From the NCBI GenBank assembly GCA_002408725.1, contig DHTR01000025.1, forward strand, positions 42,080 through 47,856: a stretch of DNA of 5,777 bases, in the 5' to 3' direction. The notes beneath the pieces were generated by a model, which was given only the letters and a program-made list of their open reading frames with translations, was not told the origin of the DNA and did not search any database. Source of the DNA: Pelotomaculum sp. UBA5255. GTDB lineage: Bacteria > Bacillota > Desulfotomaculia > Desulfotomaculales > Pelotomaculaceae. Positions 1 through 5,327 of this stretch are shown here, in pieces; the stretch's first letter is position 1, and the number at the start of each line of letters is the position of its first letter. A program made the translations under genes and the position numbers.

Positions 1-6
1 GTCTGT

Positions 7-37
7 CAAACAAGCCGGCCCCACCTTTGGTGGGGCC
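7..37 (-). terminator. Rho-independent terminator after the spore coat gene
   Basis: A perfect 9-bp GC-rich stem pairs 17-25 with 29-37 around a TTT loop. On the minus strand it lies about 22 bases past the stop codon of the coat protein gene and is followed by a T-rich but interrupted tail (CTTGTTTG). The stem is very strong and the tail is weak, so termination is likely but not certain. Confidence 0.65.
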
Positions 38-59
38 ATGAGTTCTAACCCTATTTGAT

Positions 60-626
60 TTAGTGGCCTGTCATCGGTTGGTATGTCTGCTGCATCTGGT
101 TTAGAGCGTGTTCCGGCATAATGGGCACCTGATACCAGCCTTTATGGTTCATATACTGGAATATTTCATAGGCCATTTCCATGCAGGATCGCGATGAGGT
201 TGCCAGCAAATTACGAAGGTGCGGGTTGGCGCATTCCAGGGCAGCGGTCGTCGAACGCATGGCGCCACACTTATGAAACAACAGTGCCCCCTGGGCGATT
301 GTACGATCGTTCAGCGTCCGGGCCTCGGGTCTAGGCGTGACCGGTGAAGTTTGCTGAATGCCATAATCCGGCTGGTTCTCAATTCCGATTCCACTCGTCG
401 CACCCATCGTTACCCTCGATACCCGGGACACGTCAATACCCTGCCCCTGCATGACATTTACCTTGGTATTATAAGCATCAATCAGATGACGCTGCTGACG
501 CTCCAGCACCCTGCGAAGTTCTGGATCCCGGCATTGATTTAAGTACATGGCATAATGGTCAATTATACAGGTAGACTCACTTAAAACTTCATGCACTTCC
601 ATTGCTTCATGCGTACCCATTTTCAT
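60..626 (-). CDS. CotF-family spore coat protein
   Basis: This 188-residue protein matches the spore coat CotF family (Pfam Coat_F type), small helical proteins of the spore surface layers made in the mother cell. The family signature is in the C-terminal half: a helix starting LNDRTIAQGALL (about 105-116), then ALECANPHLRNLL (129-141), ending in a GWYQVP box (163-168). The N-terminal half (about 6-57) has a matching helical hairpin: LNQCRDPELRRVL resembles ALECANPHLRNLL, and both repeats end in an AY pair. The protein therefore looks like an internal duplication joined by a flexible Gly/Pro/Thr-rich linker (58-103), probably folding as a ferritin-like four-helix bundle. The ATG at 626 follows AAGGAGGT with about 10 bases between. 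An ATG at 633 is out of frame, and an in-frame ATG at 620 is also possible. No signal peptide or membrane segment is visible. The gene appears monocistronic, with its own promoter candidate and terminator. The family call is firm; layer and partners are unknown. Confidence 0.9.
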   Translation of the reverse strand: MKMGTHEAMEVHEVLSESTCIIDHYAMYLNQCRDPELRRVLERQQRHLIDAYNTKVNVMQGQGIDVSRVSRVTMGATSGIGIENQPDYGIQQTSPVTPRPEARTLNDRTIAQGALLFHKCGAMRSTTAALECANPHLRNLLATSSRSCMEMAYEIFQYMNHKGWYQVPIMPEHALNQMQQTYQPMTGH

Positions 627-679
627 TTCTCATTCTACCTCCTTCTAAGAATTATTGAAGCCGTTAATATTCTGCATCG

Positions 680-709
680 ATTCCAGGAATTTATACCTAG
701 TGTTGTCAA
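680..709 (-). promoter_or_regulatory. Possible sigma-A-like promoter of the coat protein gene
   Basis: Reading the minus strand, a perfect TTGACA (704-709) is followed after 18 bases by TGGAAT (680-685), which matches the -10 consensus at four of six positions. Transcription would start about 45 bases before the ATG at 626. Coat genes are normally read by mother-cell sigma factors. A poor sigma-E-like alternative (ATA, 17 bases, CAGAATAT) overlaps the same stretch, so the assignment is weak. Confidence 0.3.
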
Positions 710-742
710 ATAAAGTTGTTGTTTCAGTGGTACGCATGTAAA

Positions 743-771
743 CGAACAAAAAACCCTTGGGCAAGGGTTTT
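743..771 (-). terminator. Rho-independent terminator after the two-TM protein gene
   Basis: CCCTT (754-758) pairs with AAGGG (763-767) around a GGGC loop, and the flanking A and T runs extend the stem to 9 bp (750-758 with 763-771). On the minus strand the hairpin is followed by TTTTTTGTTCGTT, a good U-tract, about 45 bases past the stop codon at 817. The plus-strand side has TTTTAATATTT, so it may work weakly in both directions, although no plus-strand gene precedes it. Confidence 0.75.
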
Positions 772-816
772 AATATTTCAAACAAGCCTGAAAATGTCAG
801 GTTGGTTCGTTCCCGT

Positions 817-1122
817 TCAGGTTCCTTTCTGCCCCCGGTCTCTCATCATGGCAAAGACGAAAGCCGTTGATCCCGAAATAACCAGCACCTTGATGATAAA
901 ATTCATCGTTTCAGCCTTAAACCTGGTTTTTTCTTTCCTCAGCTCCAGTGCTGGGTCTAGCTTTAAGTCAATATAGGTCCCCTTCGTTTCATATTGTACC
1001 GCCTGCCTTTCCAGTTTCACTACCCGTTCCTCATGCTTGGATATACTCGACATATAACTTGTAACCTGAATGGCAAGAAAGGCCAGGCCAAATAAAACTA
1101 ACAGGATTCGAGGACTCCTCAT
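817..1122 (-). CDS. Unknown small membrane protein with two transmembrane segments
   Basis: I do not recognise a family for this 101-residue protein. A hydrophobic segment sits near the N-terminus (about 6-22, LLVLFGLAFLAIQV), followed by a strongly charged, probably helical or coiled-coil middle (about 28-70, rich in Glu, Lys and Arg), a second hydrophobic segment (about 74-93) and a short basic tail. This predicts a hairpin in the cytoplasmic membrane with the charged loop on one side; the first segment could instead act as an uncleaved signal anchor. The ATG at 1122 is preceded by AAGGGG with about 9 bases of spacing, and a strong terminator follows, so it looks like a genuine single-gene unit. 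The out-of-frame ATG at 1129 overlaps the leader and is rejected. It lies next to a coat gene in the same direction but is separated from it by a terminator, so shared function is not implied. No enzymatic motif is visible. Confidence 0.7.
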   Translation of the reverse strand: MRSPRILLVLFGLAFLAIQVTSYMSSISKHEERVVKLERQAVQYETKGTYIDLKLDPALELRKEKTRFKAETMNFIIKVLVISGSTAFVFAMMRDRGQKGT

Positions 1123-1143
1123 AAAACATTTCCCCTTTTTTAT

Positions 1144-1166
1144 AAACTGTTTTTAAATGACAGTTT
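1144..1166. repeat. 7-bp inverted repeat upstream of the two-TM protein gene
   Basis: AAACTGT (1144-1150) and ACAGTTT (1160-1166) are perfect inverted copies separated by nine AT-rich bases. The repeat lies just upstream of the ribosome binding site of the minus-strand gene, where it could be an operator or a hairpin in the leader RNA. It is short and AT-rich, so chance is possible. Confidence 0.35.
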
Positions 1167-1227
1167 TCACGAAGCCGGCTAAAAATCCCAGTATTAACTT
1201 ATTCAGCGGCAACCGTTCAAATCCTTG

Positions 1228-1286
1228 TTAGGGATGCTAAGAGAGCATTAAATATTTTTAACATTAAGCTCCGTCCTTATCCCTAA
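1228..1286. repeat. Imperfect 59-base palindrome, possible structured RNA or small repeat element
   Basis: TTAGGGAT (1228-1235) is a perfect inverted copy of ATCCCTAA (1279-1286). Further pairing continues inside: AAG (1239-1241) with CTT (1276-1278), GAGC (1243-1246) with GCTC (1268-1271), and TTAA (1248-1251) with TTAA (1264-1267), with small bulges and a 12-base AT loop. No U-tract follows directly on either strand, so it does not look like a standard terminator. It could be a leader structure of the minus-strand membrane protein gene or a miniature repeat element. Confidence 0.4.
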
Positions 1287-1442
1287 AAAAACAATTCTTT
1301 TATCCTGAAATTAACGTTCTGGGCTTCCTTTAAAAATGCAGGTTAGAAAGTTCGCATAAATGTTACATTGACCCCAAACGAGTTCTGCGCTAACGCGCCA
1401 TGTCCGATTTGAAATCAAACCTACATCGCTGATTTTCATCCT

Positions 1443-1463
1443 CTGCCGGCGCTGCTCCGGCGG
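1443..1463. repeat. GC-rich hairpin in the intergenic region
   Basis: CTGCCGG (1443-1449) pairs with CCGGCGG (1457-1463), seven pairs including one G-T, around a seven-base loop. On the plus strand it is followed at a distance by ATTTTGTTT, which gives a poor terminator, and no plus-strand gene lies before it. It stands out as GC-rich in an AT-rich region. Confidence 0.35.
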
Positions 1464-1565
1464 AATAGATTTTGTTTAAAGCTTTAGTAAAACTTACTCA
1501 AGTCTCTTCCCCCTTCGCGTAACAATATTCTTCAACCCGATTCACTTTCCTTCACGATACCTGAA

Positions 1566-1592
1566 ACTTAATCCGGTAAAAACCATAGTATG
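1566..1592 (+). promoter_or_regulatory. Possible sigma-K-like mother-cell promoter of the toroid protein gene
   Basis: AC (1566-1567), a 16-base spacer and CATAGTATG (1584-1592) resemble the sigma-K consensus (AC, 16-17 bases, CATANNNTA), with one -10 mismatch. The -10 part also partly fits sigma-E (CATACANT), but no ATA sits at the right distance. The ATG follows about 30 bases later, a sensible leader length. The motif is short and degenerate, so this is only suggestive. Confidence 0.3.
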
Positions 1593-1606
1593 TAGTAAAT
1601 ATGTTC

Positions 1607-1612
1607 TTGGAG
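1607..1612 (+). promoter_or_regulatory. Ribosome binding site that selects the ATG at 1621
   Basis: TTGGAG ends at 1612 and is eight bases from the ATG at 1621, a normal distance. The in-frame GTG at 1612 overlaps this site and has no ribosome binding site of its own, so the longer reading starting there is unlikely. Confidence 0.7.
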
Positions 1613-1620
1613 TGTTTATA

Positions 1621-2658
1621 ATGGCCTATATCAGCAATGCAGCCGAAGTGGTCCACGCGCTTCAGGCCAATCTGGTAGCACAGATTAAGTGGCTGAAAAG
1701 CTGCCAGATTCTAAGCCACGGAAGCAGCGCCGACGGTGCCATCACCCGTTACCCCGACCAGGGCTGGGTAACACCGTATTTTTCAAATTTTGCGGCCATG
1801 GCTATACTGGAGGAACCCACTTCCTACCCGCTTGTGGAGCGTTATCTGAACTGGTACTTACGAAATCTTGAAAAAAACGGGACCATCCTGGATTATCATT
1901 ACGATCATAACAATCAATCCAAGACCGCCAGACCTGATTCAGAGGATGCCTATGCCGGAACCTTTCTCTCCCTGGTCACCCTCTACCAGATCCGGTCAGG
2001 CCAGACCAACTGGGTTCGAGAAAACCTCCCCAGTCTGAAAAAAGTGGCGCAATCCATCGTAAATCTGATGGACCGGGACGGCCTGACCTATGCCCTGGCC
2101 AGCTACAAGGTTAAATATCTGATGGATAACTGTGAGGCGTACCGGGGATTGGAGGATTTCGCCGTCCTGCTGGATTATCTGGGTGACGAGGAAGTTCCCT
2201 ACTATAAGGCCAGGGCAAAATTCATTGCCGGGGGAATCGAAAGGGTGCTGTGGAACCCGCGGATTCTCCTTTACCATGCCAGCAAAACCGGCTGGTTCAG
2301 GTCTGGTGTAAACATGAAAAAATTTTACCCCGACGCCTCCTGCCAGGTTTTCCCGGTTATTTACGGTCTCCTGAAGCCGGAATCCGAAAGGGGAGCCCGC
2401 CTTTACAAGGTCTTTAATGATTACCAACCGGACTGGATCAAGATCAAGCCGCCCCATTATCCCTGGATGCTCCTTGGTTACTACGCTTGCCTGCATGGGG
2501 ATTACAGGCCGGCCTACGAGAAGGTTCGCTATGCCCGGGAAGTATACATTGAACCTCGCTCCGGCAACTGGTTCTGCGCAGAAGCCGCCTTTTTCGTGCT
2601 AACCTGTGCCCGGCTGCTTGAAGGGCGGGCTCATTGGCTCCATGCAGGGATAGATTAG
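1621..2658 (+). CDS. Putative six-hairpin (alpha/alpha toroid) glycosidase-like protein
   Basis: This 345-residue protein has no signal peptide or membrane segment and should be cytoplasmic. It reads as repeated helical hairpins rich in Trp, Tyr and Gly turns, as in (alpha/alpha)6 toroids of glucoamylases, endoglucanases and related carbohydrate enzymes. Notable points are an aromatic GWVTPYFSNFAAMA helix (48-61), an acidic PDSEDAYAGTF motif (105-115) that could hold catalytic or sugar-binding carboxylates (D106, E108, D109), a second acidic aromatic stretch CEAYRGLEDF (171-180), KKFYPDASCQVFP (233-245), and a C-terminal RSGNWFCAEAAFF helix (313-325). Internal D, E, W and Y residues recur at toroid-like spacing. 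I cannot assign a numbered glycoside hydrolase family, and it could be a lyase, phosphorylase-like or non-catalytic relative. The start is ATG 1621, set by TTGGAG eight bases upstream. A GH15 enzyme is encoded in the same direction beyond one opposing gene, which supports a role in sugar polymer metabolism. The coding region is convincing; the function is inference. Confidence 0.75.
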   Translation: MAYISNAAEVVHALQANLVAQIKWLKSCQILSHGSSADGAITRYPDQGWVTPYFSNFAAMAILEEPTSYPLVERYLNWYLRNLEKNGTILDYHYDHNNQSKTARPDSEDAYAGTFLSLVTLYQIRSGQTNWVRENLPSLKKVAQSIVNLMDRDGLTYALASYKVKYLMDNCEAYRGLEDFAVLLDYLGDEEVPYYKARAKFIAGGIERVLWNPRILLYHASKTGWFRSGVNMKKFYPDASCQVFPVIYGLLKPESERGARLYKVFNDYQPDWIKIKPPHYPWMLLGYYACLHGDYRPAYEKVRYAREVYIEPRSGNWFCAEAAFFVLTCARLLEGRAHWLHAGID

Positions 2659-2724
2659 AAGTGTCCTTAAGTGTTCTAATAAGATAAGTCCAAAAGTAGA
2701 ACCTTTCTAAATTATATGTAATTT

Positions 2725-2756
2725 GAACCGAAAAAAAACCAAAGGAATCGCCATGG
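2725..2756 (-). terminator. Weak candidate terminator after the chorismate mutase gene
   Basis: On the minus strand about 60 bases beyond the chorismate mutase stop, a short imperfect hairpin (CCA and GG pairing with CC and TGG around 2740-2756) precedes a run of eight T residues. The stem is weak, and the T-run is the main argument. No better terminator is visible between 2659 and 2813 on either strand. Confidence 0.3.
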
Positions 2757-2813
2757 AATACAACGTTAATGAGAGCTTATAGAAAGGATCTTCTCCGTCT
2801 GCTTTCCGACAGA

Positions 2814-3119
2814 TTACGTTTGCTCTCTTTTCTCCTGCTGCAACTCTACAAAATACCTGAAAAGAATCCGGTAAACGTTTTCAACGACATCCGGCCTGAG
2901 TCCCTTTTTAAGGGCAAGCCCCTTCACCTTTTCCAAAACCTCTCTCTCCCTGTCCGGATCGCGGATTGGGCCCCCTTTTTTTAATTCCGCAAGGCAGCGC
3001 ACCAGTTCCGCACGCTTGCCGAAAAGTTCAATAACCTGGAGGTCCACTCTATCGATATCGGCTCTGACGGTCTCAAGCGCTGAAGCGCTGTCCCCGCTCG
3101 CTTCCTTTTTTATATTCAT
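2814..3119 (-). CDS. Chorismate mutase, AroQ class (monofunctional)
   Basis: This 101-residue all-helical cytoplasmic enzyme converts chorismate to prephenate, the branch step to phenylalanine and tyrosine. It shows the AroQ pattern: VRADIDRVDLQVIELFGKR (18-36), a KK pair before GGPIRDPDRE, then a long C-terminal helix. With the E. coli chorismate mutase domain as reference, R19, R36, K47, D56 and E60 fall at exactly the spacing of active-site Arg11, Arg28, Lys39, Asp48 and Glu52. The residue equivalent to Gln88 is not obvious (Q94, Q95 or E96 are nearby), so the C-terminal part of the site may differ. No prephenate dehydratase, dehydrogenase or DAHP synthase domain is attached. The first 14 residues are a charged, Ser/Ala-rich extension. 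The ATG at 3119 has AAAGGAG about 11 bases upstream. It is divergent from the GH15 gene, convergent with the toroid protein gene, and not in an aromatic amino acid operon here. The symbol aroQ is ambiguous and is left out. Confidence 0.93.
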   Translation of the reverse strand: MNIKKEASGDSASALETVRADIDRVDLQVIELFGKRAELVRCLAELKKGGPIRDPDREREVLEKVKGLALKKGLRPDVVENVYRILFRYFVELQQEKREQT

Positions 3120-3170
3120 TTCTTTGATTACTCCTTTATAAGGTTTTAATAATGATGCTTTTTGTTAATT

Positions 3171-3196
3171 ATCATACCACGTTAAAGATTTTATAA
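3171..3196 (-). promoter_or_regulatory. Sigma-A-type promoter of the chorismate mutase gene
   Basis: On the minus strand, TGGTATGAT (3171-3179) is an extended -10 element. In an overlapping register, GATAAT (3168-3173) is preceded after 17 bases by TTATAA (3191-3196), a four-of-six -35 match. Transcription would start near 3161-3165, giving a leader of about 45 bases that contains the AAAGGAG ribosome binding site. Confidence 0.45.
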
Positions 3197-3216
3197 AAGG
3201 GTATCCGCTGAGCAAC

Positions 3217-3222
3217 TATAAT
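3217..3222 (+). promoter_or_regulatory. Candidate -10 element for the GH15 gene
   Basis: A perfect TATAAT lies 27 bases before the GTG at 3250, in the 130-base divergent intergenic region. No good -35 hexamer is found 16-18 bases upstream, the nearest being TTATAA at a 20-base spacer. The promoter would therefore be activator-dependent, or this is chance in AT-rich DNA. Confidence 0.3.
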
Positions 3223-3249
3223 TAAATATAACAGCTATTTATAAAAACG

Positions 3250-5244
3250 GTGGTGGAGAAAATAAGTCATTTTGTGCCTCAGCCGGAAATGCCGGAAGCT
3301 ATTATCGGAAACTCCAAAATGCTCGCCTCTGTTCGAAAAAACGGGGAAATTTACAGGCTTTTTTGGCCCCGCATCGACTACGGCCAGCACCTCGGCCATT
3401 TCTGGGCCGGAATCAGGGTGGCCATACCGCAAGGACAGAGCTTTACAAAATGGTTTCACCTGGATGAATGGGAGTCCTCTCAGCGTTACCTGGATAATAC
3501 AAATATCCTGGAAACAACCCTGACTAGCTTGTCAAATCCACTGAAAGCAACTCAAACGGATTACGTTTTGCCGCTCAAAGACGTTCTAACAAGACATTAC
3601 AAGCTTGAAAACACGGGGAACAAAAGTGAAAAGGTATCGTTCTTCCTGTATTGCAACTTTGAAATAGAGGAATCCGTCCTTTACGACGGCGTCTATCTCG
3701 ACTTTTCGAACCATTCGCTGGTCTTTTTCCGGAGAAATGTTTATCTTGCTGTTGTCGGCTGCGGCCATCCCCTGACTGGATACCAGTGTGGGCGGCGCGG
3801 TGCTTCGACGGACCCCTACCAGGAAGCAACCAGGGGAGCGCTTTGGGGAAACAGGGACTCGATCCGCCAGGGTGCGGGAAGCCTGGCCTGGGACATAGGT
3901 GAAATAGCGCCGGGAGAATCCAAGACCCTCACTCTTTACCTGGCTACCGGCCGTGAAGGGGAAGAAGTACAAGCCCTTCTAGCCGATGCAGCCTCCCGTG
4001 CAGGGGACGAGTGGCTGGAAGACACCCGGAGGTACTGGCATGACTGGCTCCAGTCAGGCACCCGGCCACCGGGCGGGTGTTCCCGTCATCCGGCTTACAA
4101 CCGGTCCCTTCTGGCCATGAAACTAATGACCTGCGAGGAGACCGGGGCATCCATCGCAGCGCCCGAATTTGATCCCAGCTACCTGGCCTGCGGCGGCTAT
4201 GGCTACTGCTGGCCGAGGGATGCCGTCTATGTCGCCGCAGCGCTGGACGAAGCCGGCTATACTAAACTCGCGGCAGGTTTTTATGGCTTTGCCGCAAAAG
4301 TCCAGGCCCGGGACGGTGGTTGGAAGCAGCGTTACTTTACAGATGGTATGGCGGCTTCCTTCTGGGGAAAACAAATTGACCAGGTAGGGACTGTGCTTTG
4401 GGGCTACAGGCACCATTACTTTCTTACTGGGAACAAAGGTTTTCTGGAGCGGACCTGGCCATCTCTGGTGTCTGCAGCCAATCACCTGGCAGGCCGGCTC
4501 GAGGATAACGGCCTGCCCTCACCCAGCTTTGACCCATGGGAAGATGAATACGCCCAGGGGACGTATTCTGCCGCAGCCGTCTTCGCGGGTCTCAAGGCTG
4601 CAGCGGAATTGGCCCTTGTTAAGGGCGAGAAAGAGGTCTCGCAAAAATGGCTGGCGGCCTCCAAGACCGTACAGGAGGGCATCTTAAAACACCAGTGGTC
4701 GGACCGCCACAACCGGTTTATGCGTGGTGTAAACCGCAGGGTCTACCGGGACACCCATGACAGTGCCCTGGGCAGGGGGGGAAAAGCCTTCACCGGTACC
4801 GATCCGTCCGGCCTCTACCAGACCCACTTCATTGGAGAAGACGAGAGGGTAGATGCGGCTCTTCTGGGCCTGGCTTTTCCCTTTGCCGTTTTAGATCCTC
4901 TGGATGAAAGAATGCAGGCAACCGTCAGGGCTATTGAGGAAAGACTCTGGAACCGGCGTACCGGTGGCCTGCACCGCTACGAAGGGGACGGCTACCGGGA
5001 GGGAAATCCCTGGCTAATTACAACCTTCTGGCTTTCCATCTACCACTGCCTGGCCGGAAATCGCCAACGGGCTCACGACCTTTGTAAATGGTGCCTGAAT
5101 CAGGCGAACCAGCACCTTTTGCTCCCGGAGCAGGCGGACAAGAACCTTGGTGGACCGGCCTGGGCAATGCCCTTGAACTGGTCTCACGCTATGTTTTTAC
5201 TGACCCACCTGGCCCTTCACGGGCGACTCAGCATCCTTAAATGA
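3250..5244 (+). CDS. Glycoside hydrolase family 15, glucoamylase-like (cytoplasmic)
   Basis: This 664-residue enzyme is expected to release glucose from the non-reducing ends of alpha-glucans or malto-oligosaccharides. Residues about 14-240 form the beta-sandwich domain of bacterial and archaeal glucoamylases: MPEAIIGNSKMLASV at 14-28 resembles the start of family members. A linker follows, and the (alpha/alpha)6 catalytic domain spans about 275-660. GYGYCWPRDAVYVAAALDEAG (316-336) is the typical WPRD signature. DPWEDEYAQGTYSAAAV (428-444) carries the likely general acid E431, and LLLPEQADKNLGGPAW (623-638) carries the likely general base E627, followed by PLNWSHA. No signal peptide is present, so it probably acts on internal glycogen or imported oligosaccharides. 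Related GH15 members include trehalases, isomaltose and dextran enzymes, so exact specificity is open. The start is uncertain: GTG 3250 lacks a ribosome binding site, and GTG 3253, GTG 3274 or ATG 3289 are in-frame alternatives. A stop at 3229 bounds the frame upstream. The domain is intact, with no frameshift. Confidence 0.93.
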   Translation: MVEKISHFVPQPEMPEAIIGNSKMLASVRKNGEIYRLFWPRIDYGQHLGHFWAGIRVAIPQGQSFTKWFHLDEWESSQRYLDNTNILETTLTSLSNPLKATQTDYVLPLKDVLTRHYKLENTGNKSEKVSFFLYCNFEIEESVLYDGVYLDFSNHSLVFFRRNVYLAVVGCGHPLTGYQCGRRGASTDPYQEATRGALWGNRDSIRQGAGSLAWDIGEIAPGESKTLTLYLATGREGEEVQALLADAASRAGDEWLEDTRRYWHDWLQSGTRPPGGCSRHPAYNRSLLAMKLMTCEETGASIAAPEFDPSYLACGGYGYCWPRDAVYVAAALDEAGYTKLAAGFYGFAAKVQARDGGWKQRYFTDGMAASFWGKQIDQVGTVLWGYRHHYFLTGNKGFLERTWPSLVSAANHLAGRLEDNGLPSPSFDPWEDEYAQGTYSAAAVFAGLKAAAELALVKGEKEVSQKWLAASKTVQEGILKHQWSDRHNRFMRGVNRRVYRDTHDSALGRGGKAFTGTDPSGLYQTHFIGEDERVDAALLGLAFPFAVLDPLDERMQATVRAIEERLWNRRTGGLHRYEGDGYREGNPWLITTFWLSIYHCLAGNRQRAHDLCKWCLNQANQHLLLPEQADKNLGGPAWAMPLNWSHAMFLLTHLALHGRLSILK

Positions 5245-5274
5245 TCTATACCGATACCAGAAAAGTGAACTTTA

Positions 5275-5301
5275 ATAAAATAAATCATTTTGCCATATAC
5301 T
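5275..5301 (+). promoter_or_regulatory. Sigma-E-like sporulation promoter of the 82-residue protein gene
   Basis: ATA (5275-5277), exactly 16 bases, then CATATACT (5294-5301) matches the B. subtilis sigma-E consensus (ATA, 16, CATACANT) at all but one defined position. Transcription would start near 5308, giving a leader of about 34 bases with GGGGTG before the TTG start. Sigma-E acts in the mother cell early in sporulation. Confidence 0.45.
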
Positions 5302-5322
5302 TAGATCCGGCAATCATTTTTT
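5290..5322 (+). terminator. Weak candidate terminator after the GH15 gene
   Basis: TTGCC (5290-5294) pairs with GGCAA (5309-5313) around a 14-base loop and is followed by TCATTTTTTAA. It lies 46 bases past the GH15 stop codon. The stem is short and the same bases overlap the sigma-E-like -10 element, so it could equally be an operator or chance. Confidence 0.3.
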
Positions 5323-5327
5323 AACAC

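Larger units (their letters stand above)
1123..1620. other. Non-coding region of about 500 bases between divergent genes
   Basis: I see no convincing gene in this AT-richer stretch. It holds the upstream signals of both flanking genes. For the minus-strand gene, a weak TTGAAC (1215-1220), 16-base spacer, GTTAAT (1193-1198) pair is the best promoter candidate. For the plus-strand gene a mother-cell-type promoter candidate lies near 1566-1592. It also contains a 7-bp inverted repeat at 1144-1166, a longer imperfect palindrome at 1228-1286, a GC hairpin at 1443-1463, and a short open stretch on the minus strand (1311-1439) that may be debris of a mobile element. No tRNA or known riboswitch could be recognised by eye. 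Confidence 0.6.

Noticed and set aside
1311..1439. 42-codon minus-strand frame as a gene
   Set aside because: It has no ribosome binding site at a usable distance and no recognised product; it is kept only as a possible mobile-element remnant.
1123..1611. Riboswitch or tRNA in the long intergenic region
   Set aside because: No conserved riboswitch core or cloverleaf pattern could be recognised; only the local inverted repeats are supported.
1612..1620. GTG start at 1612 for the toroid protein
   Set aside because: It overlaps the TTGGAG ribosome binding site that serves ATG 1621 and has no site of its own.
1996..2496. 166-codon open frame on the minus strand
   Set aside because: It lies wholly inside the toroid protein gene, lacks a ribosome binding site and does not resemble a protein family; it is an antisense shadow.
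2656..2681. TTAGAA/TTCTAA inverted repeat after the toroid gene as a terminator
   Set aside because: It is only a 6-bp AT-rich stem with a 13-base loop and no T-tract.
2769..2984. 71-codon plus-strand frame
   Set aside because: It overlaps the clearly assigned chorismate mutase gene on the opposite strand and has no family resemblance.
3152..3175. ATGAT/ATCAT inverted repeat in the divergent spacer as an operator
   Set aside because: The 5-bp AT-rich arms with a 14-base gap are expected by chance in such DNA.
3586..4485. Several 68-128 codon minus-strand frames inside the GH15 gene
   Set aside because: All are antisense to a gene with clear family motifs and have no supporting start signals.
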